DNA of 64,000 nt from JAFAZJ01 sp050183765 (lineage in GTDB: Bacteria; Pseudomonadota; Alphaproteobacteria; Reyranellales; Reyranellaceae): assembly GCA_050183765.1 (NCBI GenBank), contig JBFXAZ010000010.1, positions 1 through 64,000 on the forward strand, in the 5' to 3' direction. A program made the translations under genes and the position numbers. This document shows, piece after piece, positions 43,360 through 52,509 of this stretch. The notes under the pieces were generated by a model that was not told the origin of the DNA, made no database searches, and worked only from the letters and a program-made list of their open reading frames with translations. The first letter of the stretch is position 1. Each line of letters begins with the position of its first letter.

Positions 43360-44567
43360 CCAACGGCTCCATTGCGGCGCAGCGCGGCGATGTCGGAATC
43401 GCCGTAGCCGAGGTCGCGCAGGATCGCGTCGGTGTGCTCGCCCAGCCCGGGCGCCGGCCGCGCCGCGCGCTGCTCGGCGAAATCGACACGCAACGGATTG
43501 GCGATGCTGCGCGGCAGGACGGGATTGTCGGTGGCGCGCACCGCGCCGGCCGCCGCGGGCTGCGGATCGTCGGCGATATCGGCCAGGCGGTTGATGTCGC
43601 CGAAGGTGATGCCGACCGATTTGAATAATGCGCCCCACTCCGCCAGCGTCTTCGCGGCGAAGATCGGATCGAGGATCGCCGTCAGCGCCGCGCCGTTGGT
43701 GCGACGTGTCGGCGTGTCGGCGAAGCGCGGATCGTCGAGCAGGTCTTCGCGGCCGATCACCTTGCAGAGCACCGGCCACATCTTCTCCTCGCGCGCCAGC
43801 GCGAGGTTGAGCCAGCGTTCGTCTGATGTGCGGTACTGGTTGACCACGGCCGAGCGCGGGCGCGTGCGCGGCGGACGGTTGGGCAGCACGGCGCCGAGCA
43901 GCGCGCCCTGCGCCAGGATGCCGTTGGCCCACAACCCGTTGCCCAGCAGCGAGGTGCCGACCTCGGCGCCCTTGCCGGTGCGATCGCGCTGGCGCAGCGC
44001 GATCATGATCGAGGCGAAGAGCGCGGTGGCGGTGGCGTGGTCGCCCGAACCGGGCGCCGAGAAGGCCGGCGGCGCGCCTTCGTAGGTCATCGCATCGAGC
44101 AGGCCGGCGCGCGCGAAGTACGCGGTGGCGTCGAAGCCGGGCTGGCCGGCATCCGGGCCGCTCTCGCCATAGCCGGTGAGCGAGGCGTAGATCAGGCGAT
44201 CGTTGAGCGGCCGCAGGTCCTGCGCCCGCACCTTCAGGCGCTCGCGCACGGCGGCGGGGTAGTTCACGATGGCGATGTCGGCCTTCGCCACCAGCTTCTC
44301 GAAGGCGGCGCGACCCTCGGCGCTCTTCAGGTCGACGGCGAAGGAGCGCTTGCCGCGGCTGGTGAACTCCCAGCAGAAGTTCACCGGATGCGGCGGCACG
44401 CCGTGCGACTGGCCGAAGCGGCGGAAGGGATCGCCCTCGACCGGCGGCTCGACCTTGATCACGTCGGCACCGAAATCGCCGAGGATCGTCGCGGCCGCCG
44501 GCGCGGCGACGAAGGTCGAGACGTCGAGCACCAGCAGCCCGGAAAACGGCAGGCTCTCGTCGGTCAT
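43356..44567 (-). CDS. CaiB/BaiF CoA-transferase family protein (copy 4, tandem)
   Basis: The 403-residue product starts MTDESLPFSGLLVLDVSTFVAAPAAATI, with the start at 44567 chosen because upstream in-frame sequence is family-A repeat. It has YASLTGYGESGPDAGQPGFD and ends GLGEHTDAILRDLGYGDSDIAAL. It is the first of the three tandem genes. With no CoA ligase or dehydrogenase beside it, the pathway is not clear from context. Confidence 0.92.
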   Translation of the reverse strand: MTDESLPFSGLLVLDVSTFVAAPAAATILGDFGADVIKVEPPVEGDPFRRFGQSHGVPPHPVNFCWEFTSRGKRSFAVDLKSAEGRAAFEKLVAKADIAIVNYPAAVRERLKVRAQDLRPLNDRLIYASLTGYGESGPDAGQPGFDATAYFARAGLLDAMTYEGAPPAFSAPGSGDHATATALFASIMIALRQRDRTGKGAEVGTSLLGNGLWANGILAQGALLGAVLPNRPPRTRPRSAVVNQYRTSDERWLNLALAREEKMWPVLCKVIGREDLLDDPRFADTPTRRTNGAALTAILDPIFAAKTLAEWGALFKSVGITFGDINRLADIADDPQPAAAGAVRATDNPVLPRSIANPLRVDFAEQRAARPAPGLGEHTDAILRDLGYGDSDIAALRRNGAVG

Positions 44568-44589
44568 GGTGGGCGTCGCTCCCGTTTTC

Positions 44590-44742
44590 CCTTCTCCTCG
44601 CGTAGGCGGGGAGAAGGTGCCGAGCGCCAACGAGGCGGATGAGGGGCTTTTCGTGCAACGACGAACATCGATGCTGTCGAGACTCCGCGAAGCCCCTCAT
44701 CCGCCCTTCGGGCACCTTCTCCCCGCCTACGCGGGGAGAAGG
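44590..44742. repeat. Palindromic repeat family A, copy 6
   Basis: The hairpin ends carry the variant CCTTCTCC(T/C)CGC-GTAG/CTAC-GCGGGGAGAAGG, with a GTAG loop instead of GAAG. The block AGGCGGATGAGGGGCTTTTCG and its partner are present. It lies between the tandem CaiB/BaiF genes and an MFS gene. Confidence 0.85.
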
Positions 44743-44792
44743 GAAGTTGCCAAGGCAACACCACGCGCCCGGCGACCGTCAACTGGGCGCCC

Positions 44793-46004
44793 TCACCGCG
44801 CGCCACCCTGCGAAAGGCGGCGCACCAGCGCACCGGCGATCACCGTCAGCGCCACCGCGAGCACGGCATAGGCCGGGGTGAAGCTGCCCGTGGCCTGCAC
44901 GATGGCGCTGAAGATCGCCGGGCCGACGACGATGCCGGCGAACATGAAGGCGGTGATGCCGCCGCTGGCTTCCGACGTGCGGCCGGCCGGCGCGCGGCGC
45001 GCCACCTCGCCGTAGACCACGCCGGCCCAGCCGATGGTGGCGGTGCCGAGCACCGCGCTGACGACGAAGATGGCGATCGGCGGCCAGTCGATGGCGAAGC
45101 GCGTCACGATCAGCGCGGCCAGCGCCGCGACGACGGCCAGCGCCGCCAGCACCAGGACGGGCCTGCCGCTCCAGTCGGCGACGGCACCCCACACGACGCG
45201 GCCGGCGACGCCCGAGAGCTGCGCCACGGCCAGCGCGAAGCCGGCGGCGGTCAGCGACAGGCCGATCTGCACCAGATAGGTGACGAAGAAGGCCGAGACA
45301 CTGACCTGGCCGGCCGACAGAGTCGCCGCCGCCAGCGCGATCAGGCGCAAATCCGGTTGGCGCCAGATCAGCGCCATGCTGCCCCACACGCCCGGCAGGC
45401 TGACCGGCCGGCCCGGATCGCGGTCGCTGTCCATGTCGGCACGCCAGAGCTGCGTCATGAGCGCCATCAGCAGCATCGCCGATGCCACGGTGATCAGCGC
45501 GCCGCGCCAACCCCAGACCAGGGTCAGGGCCGGCAGGATCGCGCCGGCCAGCGCCCCGCCCAAGGGCACGCCGGTCTGCTTGAGCGACAGCACGGTGCTG
45601 AGCACGCGCGAGGGCGTGACGCGAAACAGCAGATGCGAGCTGGCCGGCGTCGGCGCGCCCATGCCCAGGCCCATGACCACGGCGCACAAAAGCAGGCCGG
45701 CGATGTGGCCGCTCATCGCCAGGCCCAGGCCGACCATGCCCATCGCGAGGCTCACCTGGCAGACGCGAACCGGGCCGAAGCGCGGCACCAGCGCGCCGCC
45801 GACCAGAGCCGAGGCCATGCCGCAGGCGAACAGCACCATGGTGTAGACGCCGATATTCGACGGCGCGACGCCGGCCACCGGCGCGATCACCGGCGCCAGC
45901 ACGGCGATGCCCGCCGCGCCAATGGAAACAACGGACTGGATGGCGAGCATGACGCCCAGGGCGGGGGCGAAGCTGCGCAGGCTTGCGAGCGGCGTGGCTG
46001 TCAT
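44793..46004 (-). CDS. MFS transporter
   Basis: The 403-residue membrane protein has about 12 hydrophobic segments, a GALVPRFGPVRV loop after the second helix (motif A-like), and a second-half repeat with GRVVWGAVADWSGR. It resembles cyanate-transporter/NarK-like metabolite carriers, but the substrate is unclear. The ATG at 46004 (MTATPLASLRSFAP) is preferred to 46043. It is divergent from the peptide ABC operon. Confidence 0.85.
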   Translation of the reverse strand: MTATPLASLRSFAPALGVMLAIQSVVSIGAAGIAVLAPVIAPVAGVAPSNIGVYTMVLFACGMASALVGGALVPRFGPVRVCQVSLAMGMVGLGLAMSGHIAGLLLCAVVMGLGMGAPTPASSHLLFRVTPSRVLSTVLSLKQTGVPLGGALAGAILPALTLVWGWRGALITVASAMLLMALMTQLWRADMDSDRDPGRPVSLPGVWGSMALIWRQPDLRLIALAAATLSAGQVSVSAFFVTYLVQIGLSLTAAGFALAVAQLSGVAGRVVWGAVADWSGRPVLVLAALAVVAALAALIVTRFAIDWPPIAIFVVSAVLGTATIGWAGVVYGEVARRAPAGRTSEASGGITAFMFAGIVVGPAIFSAIVQATGSFTPAYAVLAVALTVIAGALVRRLSQGGAR

Positions 46005-46112
46005 GGGCGCGCCGAACCTAGCGCGTGTGGCGGGCATACCCAACCGGTCGTGAGCGATTCTCAGTCACGCATCCGTCGTGCGAAACACAATGCCGATACA
46101 CGCGCTGTTTCT

Positions 46113-46141
46113 TTGACTCGCCGGCAAGCCACCCCTAGGCT
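46113..46141 (+). promoter_or_regulatory. Possible promoter of the peptide ABC transporter operon
   Basis: TTGACT (46113-46118) and TAGGCT (46136-46141) are 17 bases apart, upstream of the first permease gene (ATG 46204). The -35 matches sigma-70 at 5 of 6, the -10 at 3 of 6, so this is a weak candidate. Confidence 0.4.
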
Positions 46142-46203
46142 CCCGGCGTCGAGCGATCCGACAAGAGGCGCCGACACCAGGGACAGAGAAACGACCAGGA
46201 CAA

Positions 46204-47160
46204 ATGCAGGCCTACATCGCGCGCCGTCTGCTCGCCCTGATTCCCACGCTGTTCTTTGCCAGCGTCATCGTCTTCGTCACCGTCCGCCTGATTCCCGGCG
46301 ACGTCATCGACCTGATGCTGAGCCAGAACGACATCAGTGCCGGCAAGAAGGACCGCGAAGCGCTGGAAGCGGCGCTCGGCCTCGACCAGCCGATGCACTC
46401 GCAGTACGTCCGCTGGATCGGCGCCATCCTGTTCTCCGGCGACATGGGCAAGTCGCTGTGGCAGAACACGCCGGTCACCGAGCAGATCCTCCAGCGCCTG
46501 CCGATCACCTTCGAGCTCGGCCTGCTGTCGCTGGTCGTGGCGCTGAGCGTGGCGATCCCGATCGGCGTCTATTCCGCGATCCGACAGGACACCGCGGGCG
46601 ACTACGTCACGCGCTCCTTCTCGATCCTGATGCTCGCGGTGCCGAGCTTCTGGCTGGGCACGCTGGTGATGGTCTTCCCGTCGATCTGGTGGGGCTGGTC
46701 GCCGCCGATCGCCTTCGTGCCCTTCTCGCAGGACCCGTGGGCGAACCTGAGCCAGATGATCGTGCCGGCGATCATCCTGGGCTGCTCACTGTCGGCGATC
46801 ACCATGCGGCTTACGCGAACGATGATGCTGGAGGTGCTGCGCCAGGACTACGTGCGCACCGCCTGGGCCAAGGGATTGAGCGAGGGACTCGTGGTGTGGC
46901 GCCACGCGCTGCGCAACGCGCTGATCCCGGTCGTCACCCTGATCGGCCTGCAGGCGCCGATCCTGATCGGCGGCGCGGTGATCATGGAGCAGATCTTCGT
47001 CATCCCCGGCATGGGCCTGCTGCTGCTCGAGGCGGTCAGCCAGCGCGACTACCCGATCATCACCGGCGTGTTCCTCGTCGTCGGGCTGGCCGTGATGCTG
47101 ATCAACCTGATCGTCGATCTCAGTTACGGGCTGCTCGACCCGAAGGTGCGTTACCGATGA
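46204..47160 (+). CDS. Peptide/oligopeptide ABC transporter permease (DppB type)
   Basis: The 318-residue inner-membrane protein has six hydrophobic segments and the DppB/OppB N terminus (YIARRLLALIPTLFFASVIVF, then IPGD). The EAA loop reads EVLRQDYVRTAWAKGLSE, which contacts the ATPases. It overlaps the next permease gene by four bases (ATGA). It is the first gene of a seven-kilobase operon encoding a complete transporter plus an amidohydrolase. Confidence 0.93.
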   Translation: MQAYIARRLLALIPTLFFASVIVFVTVRLIPGDVIDLMLSQNDISAGKKDREALEAALGLDQPMHSQYVRWIGAILFSGDMGKSLWQNTPVTEQILQRLPITFELGLLSLVVALSVAIPIGVYSAIRQDTAGDYVTRSFSILMLAVPSFWLGTLVMVFPSIWWGWSPPIAFVPFSQDPWANLSQMIVPAIILGCSLSAITMRLTRTMMLEVLRQDYVRTAWAKGLSEGLVVWRHALRNALIPVVTLIGLQAPILIGGAVIMEQIFVIPGMGLLLLEAVSQRDYPIITGVFLVVGLAVMLINLIVDLSYGLLDPKVRYR

Positions 47161-48059
47161 CCACCGTCGCCGAGAGCCTCGCCGTCAAGCCCGCGCCGCG
47201 CCGGCGCCGCGGCCCGTTCATGGAGTTCCTCGTCCGCCTGTTCCGCGAGAAGCCGCTGGGCGCGGTGGGCGCCGTCGTCTTCGTGCTGTTCCTGTTCTGC
47301 GGGCTATTCGCCGACGTGCTGGCGCCCTACGGCTTCAACCAGATCAGCCCGCTGAACCGTCTCAAGCCGCCCAGCCTGAGCTTCCCGTTCGGCACCGACA
47401 ATCTGGGCCGCGACATGCTCTCGCGCTGCCTCTACGGCGCGCAGCTCTCGGTGATCATCGGCTTCTGCGCCGCCGGCCTCGCGACCGTGATCTCGATCGT
47501 GCTCGGCGTGCTCACCGGCTATCTCGGCGGCAAGTTCGACATGGTGGCGCAGCGCTTCGTCGACGCCTGGATGAGCTTTCCCGAGCTGATCGTGCTGATC
47601 GTCGTGGTCTCGGTGGTCGGCCCCGGCATGCCGCAGATCATCGTCGTGCTCGGTCTCGCCCTGGGCATCGCCGGCTCGCGCATCGTGCGCGGCGCCGTGG
47701 TCTCGGTGCGCGAGAACATGTACGTGCATGCCGCCAAGTCGACCGGTGCCAAGACGCTGCGCATCCTGTGGCGCCACGTCCTGCCCAACGTCATGGCGCC
47801 GGTGATCGTGCTGTTCACCAACCGCGTCGCGGTGGCGATCCTCGCCGAGTCCGGCCTGTCGTTCCTCGGCTTCGGCGTGCCGCCGCCGGCGCCGACCTGG
47901 GGCGGCATGCTCTCCGGCTCGGGCCGCGCCTACATGTTCCAGGGACCCTGGCTCGCCCTGGCGCCGGGCCTGTGCCTGACCGTCGTCGTCTACGCGATTT
48001 CCGTCTTCGGCGACGCGCTGCGCGACCTGCTCGATCCGCGCATGCGCGGCTCGCGTTAG
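47157..48059 (+). CDS. Peptide/oligopeptide ABC transporter permease (DppC type)
   Basis: The 300-residue permease has the DppC/OppC layout: a short cytoplasmic N-terminal tail (about residues 1-30, Arg-rich), a first helix at about 36-56, the periplasmic segment with HRFGTDNLGRD-like text (FPFGTDNLGRDMLSRCLYG), and an EAA loop YVHAAKSTGAKTLRILWRHVLPN. It forms the transmembrane channel with the DppB-type protein. The gene follows the preceding permease directly. Confidence 0.93.
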   Translation: MTTVAESLAVKPAPRRRRGPFMEFLVRLFREKPLGAVGAVVFVLFLFCGLFADVLAPYGFNQISPLNRLKPPSLSFPFGTDNLGRDMLSRCLYGAQLSVIIGFCAAGLATVISIVLGVLTGYLGGKFDMVAQRFVDAWMSFPELIVLIVVVSVVGPGMPQIIVVLGLALGIAGSRIVRGAVVSVRENMYVHAAKSTGAKTLRILWRHVLPNVMAPVIVLFTNRVAVAILAESGLSFLGFGVPPPAPTWGGMLSGSGRAYMFQGPWLALAPGLCLTVVVYAISVFGDALRDLLDPRMRGSR

Positions 48060-48081
48060 CTCGATCTGGAGGAGAGTCACC

Positions 48082-49740
48082 ATGGCGTATGACATCGTGA
48101 TCCGCGGCGGCGAGATCGTCGACGGCACCGGCGGCGAGCCCTGTCGCGGCGACATCGCCATCCAGGACGGCAAGGTCGCCGCGCTGGGCACGGTCGCCGA
48201 GCGCGGCGCGCGCGAGATCGACGCCGACGGGCTGACCGTCACGCCCGGCTTCGTCGACATCCACACCCATCTCGACGCGCAGATCGGCTGGGACCCGGAC
48301 TGCACGCCGCTGGCCTGGCACGGCGTCACGACGGCGCTGATGGGCAATTGCGGCGTGACCTTCGCGCCGGTGAAGCCGGCCGACAAGGAGCTGCTCGCCG
48401 GCATGATGGAGACCGTCGAGGACATCCCGCGGCACGCGATCCTGAGCGGCCTGCCGTGGAGCTGGGAAGACTATGGCGGCTATCTCGACGCGATCGAGAC
48501 GCTGCAGCCCGGCATCAACATCGCCGGCCTCGTCGGCCACAGCGCCGTGCGCTTCTACGTCATGGGCGAGCGCGCCGTGGAGGAGCAGGCGACGCCGGAG
48601 GAACGCCGGCAGATGGCCGACGTCGTCGCCCGGTCGATCGACCGCGGCGCCGTCGGCTTCTCGACCAACCGCTTCGCCGAGCACAAGCTGCCGGACGGCC
48701 GCGCGATTCCCGGCACCTTCGCCGACCCGGCCGAGCTGGTGGATATCGCCCGCGTCGTGGCGCCGCGCAACGCGCTGATGCAGGCTGTCGGCGCCGACAT
48801 GGAGGTGCTGCGCACCATCGCCGATTCGGGCAAGAGCCGCGTGCTGTTCAGCTACGGCGCCGGCAACGGCGACCTGTCGATGGCGCAGCAACGCCGCGCC
48901 GCGCTGGAGCAGCTCTGCGCCGGCCGCGACATGACCGCGATCACCCAGGTGCGCGCCTCGGGCATGATCTACGGCCTGCAGGCCGGCCTGCCGGTGCGCG
49001 GCGCGACCTGGTCGCGGCTGCGCCGCCTGCCGAGCCTGGCCGAGCGCGTCGCAGCGCTGGGCGATCCCGAGTTCCACGCCAGCCTGATGCAAGAGGCGCG
49101 CGCCAACGGCTTCAAGCAGAACCTCGGCACGCCGGTCGAGAAGGTCTTCTATCTCGGCGACGGGCCGACGCCGGCCTACACGGCGGGCGAGGAGATGTCG
49201 CTGGTGAAGATGGCCGAGCAGCGCGGCGAGCACTGGGCCGAGACCTTCCTGCGCATCGCGCGCGAGACCAACGGCAAGGCGCTGTTCACCCTGCGCATGT
49301 TCAACCCCAATCTCGATGCGCTGGCGCACATGTTCCGCAGTCCGAACTGCTTCCCCAGCCTGGGCGACGCCGGCGCGCACGTCACGCAGGTGATGGATGC
49401 CGGCTGGGCGACGTTCATCCTGTCGCACTGGGTGCGCCAGACCGGCTTCTTCAGCATGAGCGAGGCGGTCAAGCGCATGACGTCGATGCCGGCGCGCATC
49501 ATGGGGCTGACGGATCGCGGCACGCTCGAGGTCGGCAAGCGCGCCGACGTCAACGTGTTCGACGCCGGCAAGGTCGCCGAGCTGCAGCCGGAGCTGGTCA
49601 ACGACTTCCCCGGCGGCGCGGCGCGCTTCATCCAGAAGTCGACCGGCTACAAGGCGACCTTGGTGAACGGCGCGATCAACGTGCTCGACGGCGAATTGAC
49701 CGGCACGCGCGCCGGCCGGGTGCTGCGGCACGGCGGCTGA
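48082..49740 (+). CDS. N-acyl-D-amino-acid deacylase-like amidohydrolase
   Basis: The 552-residue metal-dependent hydrolase has the amidohydrolase metal site DIHTHLD, the GNCGVTFAP segment whose Cys is a zinc ligand in D-aminoacylases, and GDAGAHVTQV with the catalytic Asp. It begins YDIVIRGGEIVDGTGGEP and ends with the cyclic-amidase-type beta sandwich. It would remove acyl groups from N-acyl-D-amino acids or related D-peptides in the cytoplasm. A GGAGGA ribosome site precedes the ATG. Lying inside the transporter operon, it probably processes the imported compound. Confidence 0.9.
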   Translation: MAYDIVIRGGEIVDGTGGEPCRGDIAIQDGKVAALGTVAERGAREIDADGLTVTPGFVDIHTHLDAQIGWDPDCTPLAWHGVTTALMGNCGVTFAPVKPADKELLAGMMETVEDIPRHAILSGLPWSWEDYGGYLDAIETLQPGINIAGLVGHSAVRFYVMGERAVEEQATPEERRQMADVVARSIDRGAVGFSTNRFAEHKLPDGRAIPGTFADPAELVDIARVVAPRNALMQAVGADMEVLRTIADSGKSRVLFSYGAGNGDLSMAQQRRAALEQLCAGRDMTAITQVRASGMIYGLQAGLPVRGATWSRLRRLPSLAERVAALGDPEFHASLMQEARANGFKQNLGTPVEKVFYLGDGPTPAYTAGEEMSLVKMAEQRGEHWAETFLRIARETNGKALFTLRMFNPNLDALAHMFRSPNCFPSLGDAGAHVTQVMDAGWATFILSHWVRQTGFFSMSEAVKRMTSMPARIMGLTDRGTLEVGKRADVNVFDAGKVAELQPELVNDFPGGAARFIQKSTGYKATLVNGAINVLDGELTGTRAGRVLRHGG

Positions 49741-49814
49741 GCGGGATTTGGGCGCGGCGCGATGAACGATCGCCGCGTCCCTGCAAGGGCAATGGGAGCG
49801 AGACGGAGGACGGC

Positions 49815-51512
49815 ATGATCAGGGGTCTGAAACGCACGATACTGGCCGGCGCGGCGGCGCTGGCCCTGGGGACGGCGCCCGCGCTGGCCGAGGACACCGC
49901 GCCGAAGTATGGCGGCACGCTGGAGGTCGGCACGGTCTACGTCTCGATCTCGGCCCTGTCGTGGGATCCGCACGACTGGAACTGGAAGCTGAACCACGAC
50001 ACCGGCCTGTTCTACGAGCAGCTGTTCGCGGCCGACCTGACGAAGGCCAAGCGCAACGGCGGCAAGTTCTCGTTCGTGCCCGACGCCTGGCTGTCCAGCG
50101 AGGCGCTGCGTGGCGAGCTGGCCGAGAGCTGGGAGTGGAAGGAGAATCCGCCCCGGGTCGAGATCAAGCTGCGCAAGGGCATCATGTTCCCGGAGAAGCC
50201 GGGGGTGATGAAGGCGCGCGAGTTCGTCGCCGACGACGTGGTGTTCAGCTTCAACCGGCTGAACGGCAGCCCGCGCCGCATCAAGGACTATTTCACGCAC
50301 GTCGAGAAGGTCGAGGCGACCGACAAGCACACCGTCGTCTTCACCTTCAAGGACTTCTTCGCGGAGTGGGACTACCGCTTCGGCTGGGGCTATTTCTCGG
50401 CGATCACGCCCAAGGAGGTCGTCGACGCCGGCGCCACCAACTGGAAGAACGTGGTCGGCACCGGCCCCTTCCAGCTCACGGATTTCGTGCAGGGCAACTC
50501 CAACACCTACACGCGCAACGCCAACTACTGGGACAAGGAGACCATCGGCGGCAAGCAGTACCAGCTGCCCTATCTCGACAAGGTGATCTATCGCACGATC
50601 AAGGACGAGGCGACATGGATCGCCGCGCTGCGCACCGGCAAGCTCGACATGCTGGAGGCGATCCGCTGGCAGAACGTGGAGAGCCTCAAGAAGAGCGCGC
50701 CGAAGCTGCAGTGGAACCGCTGGCTGGCCACGAGCGGCACGTTCATGGCCTTCCAGGTCGACCAGAAGCCGTTCGACGACGTGCGCGTGCGCCGCGCGCT
50801 GAACATGGCGGTGAACAAGCAGGAGATCGTCAAGGCCTACTACAACGGCCATGCCGAGCTCTTCGCCTACCCGATGCATCCCGACTACGTCGGCTACTTC
50901 GAGCCGCTCGAGTCCATGCCCGACTCGGTCAAGGAGCTGTTCACCTACAACCCGGCCAAGGCCAAGAAGATGCTGGCCGAGGCCGGCTATCCCAAGGGCT
51001 TCACCTTCAAGGTCCAGGTCTGCGCCTGCAACCCGGATCACATGGACCTGCTGCCGCTGGTCGCCGCCTATCTCGAGCAGGTGGGCGTGAAGATCGAGAT
51101 CCAGCCGATGGAGTACGCGGCGTTCCTGTCGGCCATGACCTCGCGCAAGATGGCGGCCGGCTATTTCATGAACAACGGCCATACCAACCCGACCACGACC
51201 ATCCGCAAGAGCTTCACCACGGGCCAGCAGTGGAACCCGTCGGGCTGGTCGGACAAGGCCTTCGACGCGCGCATGGACGAGGTCTATCGCACCCGCGACG
51301 AGAGCAAGCGCCAGGCCATGCTCAAGGAGATGAATCGCGAGATCCTCGACAAGGCGCCGTACATCTGGATGCCGACGCCCTACGTCTATTCGGCGTGGTG
51401 GCCGTGGGTGAAGAACTACGGCGGCGAGCTGCGCGCCGGCGCGGTGCGCCCGGGCCCGATCTACGCCCGCATCTGGCTCGACCAGGACCTGAAGAAGAAG
51501 ATGGGCTTCTGA
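49815..51512 (+). CDS. ABC transporter substrate-binding protein (DppA/OppA family)
   Basis: The 565-residue protein has a signal peptide (about residues 1-25, ending ALA) and the SBP family 5 pattern: GGTLEVGT, the LRKGIMFPE segment with AREFVADDVVFSFNRL, then DVRVRRALNMAVNKQEIV and WGxxx-type C-terminal text. It is a periplasmic peptide or opine-like solute receptor. GGAGGA precedes the ATG at 49815. The ligand is unknown; linkage to a D-aminoacylase suggests N-acylated or D-residue compounds. Confidence 0.92.
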   Translation: MIRGLKRTILAGAAALALGTAPALAEDTAPKYGGTLEVGTVYVSISALSWDPHDWNWKLNHDTGLFYEQLFAADLTKAKRNGGKFSFVPDAWLSSEALRGELAESWEWKENPPRVEIKLRKGIMFPEKPGVMKAREFVADDVVFSFNRLNGSPRRIKDYFTHVEKVEATDKHTVVFTFKDFFAEWDYRFGWGYFSAITPKEVVDAGATNWKNVVGTGPFQLTDFVQGNSNTYTRNANYWDKETIGGKQYQLPYLDKVIYRTIKDEATWIAALRTGKLDMLEAIRWQNVESLKKSAPKLQWNRWLATSGTFMAFQVDQKPFDDVRVRRALNMAVNKQEIVKAYYNGHAELFAYPMHPDYVGYFEPLESMPDSVKELFTYNPAKAKKMLAEAGYPKGFTFKVQVCACNPDHMDLLPLVAAYLEQVGVKIEIQPMEYAAFLSAMTSRKMAAGYFMNNGHTNPTTTIRKSFTTGQQWNPSGWSDKAFDARMDEVYRTRDESKRQAMLKEMNREILDKAPYIWMPTPYVYSAWWPWVKNYGGELRAGAVRPGPIYARIWLDQDLKKKMGF

Positions 51513-51519
51513 GTCCCCC

Positions 51520-52509
51520 GTGGCAGAGCCTCTTCTCCAGGTCCGCGGCCTGACAACGCGTTTCCGGACCGACGGCGGTGTTGTCACCGCCGTCGATTCG
51601 GTGTCCTTCGACGTCGCCGCCGGCGAGACGGTGGCGATCGTCGGCGAGTCGGGATCGGGCAAGAGCGTCACGGCGCTCTCCATCCTGCGCCTGATCCCCA
51701 ACCCGCCCGGCAGGATCGAGAAGGGCGAGGTGATCTTCGACGGCGTCGACCTCCTGAAGCTCGACGACCCGGGTATCCGCGCGGTGCGCGGCGACAAGAT
51801 CGCGATGATCTTCCAGGAGCCGATGAGCTCGCTCAATCCGGCGCTGACCATCGGCCGGCAGATCGGCGAGCCGATCAACCTGCACCGCAAGGTGCCGTGG
51901 ACCCAGGCGATCGAGAAGGCCAAGGAGTTGCTCGGCCGCGTGCGCATCCCCGACGCCGCCGCCCGCGTGAACGCCTGGCCGCACCAGTTCTCCGGCGGCA
52001 TGCGCCAGCGCGCCATGATCGCCATGGCGCTCGCCTGCCAGCCCAAGCTGATCATCGCCGACGAGCCGACCACGGCGCTCGATGTCACCGTGCAGGCGCA
52101 GATCCTCGATCTGCTGAAGAACCAGGCGCGCGAAGCCGGCTCGGCGCTGATCCTGATCACCCATGATCTCGGCGTCGTCGCGCGCTACGCCGACCGCGTC
52201 GTCGTGATGTATGGCGGGCGCATCGTCGAGACGGCGCCGGCGCGCACGCTCTACAAGTTCCCGCGCCATCCCTACACCAGGGGCCTGATGGCCTCGATCC
52301 CCCGGCTGGACGGCGACACGCGCCAGCGCCTGGTGCCGATCGAAGGCCAGCCGCCCAACCTCGCGCAGCTGCCGCCGGGTTGCGCCTTCGCCGCGCGCTG
52401 CCGCCAGGCGACGCCGCGCTGCCACGATGAGCGGCCGCCGCTCGAGGCGGTTGGTGACAATCATTTCAAGGCCTGCTTCCTCGATACCCCGGCCGAAGCC
52501 CATGCCTGA
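51520..52509 (+). CDS. Peptide ABC transporter ATP-binding protein (DppD type)
   Basis: The 329-residue ATPase has Walker A GESGSGKS, Q-loop IFQEPMSSLNP, signature FSGGMRQR and Walker B LIIADEPTTALDVT. The C-terminal oligopeptide/dipeptide extension includes the Cys-rich CAFAARCRQATPRCHDERPP segment, which in this family can hold an iron-sulfur or zinc site. The GTG start at 51520 lies 7 bases after the receptor gene. It energises import with its DppF-type partner. Confidence 0.93.
   Translation: MAEPLLQVRGLTTRFRTDGGVVTAVDSVSFDVAAGETVAIVGESGSGKSVTALSILRLIPNPPGRIEKGEVIFDGVDLLKLDDPGIRAVRGDKIAMIFQEPMSSLNPALTIGRQIGEPINLHRKVPWTQAIEKAKELLGRVRIPDAAARVNAWPHQFSGGMRQRAMIAMALACQPKLIIADEPTTALDVTVQAQILDLLKNQAREAGSALILITHDLGVVARYADRVVVMYGGRIVETAPARTLYKFPRHPYTRGLMASIPRLDGDTRQRLVPIEGQPPNLAQLPPGCAFAARCRQATPRCHDERPPLEAVGDNHFKACFLDTPAEAHA

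Noticed and set aside
42154..44715. A single 853-residue open frame across two CaiB/BaiF genes
   Set aside because: The upstream part is a shadow of the real gene at 43356-44567 in another frame; the ATGA overlap and family-typical starts show two separate genes.
45357..48059. A 900-codon rightward frame over the MFS and permease genes
   Set aside because: Only the part from 47157 is a real gene; the rest is antisense or out-of-frame high-GC sequence.
48348..51512. A very long rightward open frame of more than 1000 codons
   Set aside because: Its first half lies out of frame over the amidohydrolase gene. The true gene is the substrate-binding protein from 49815.
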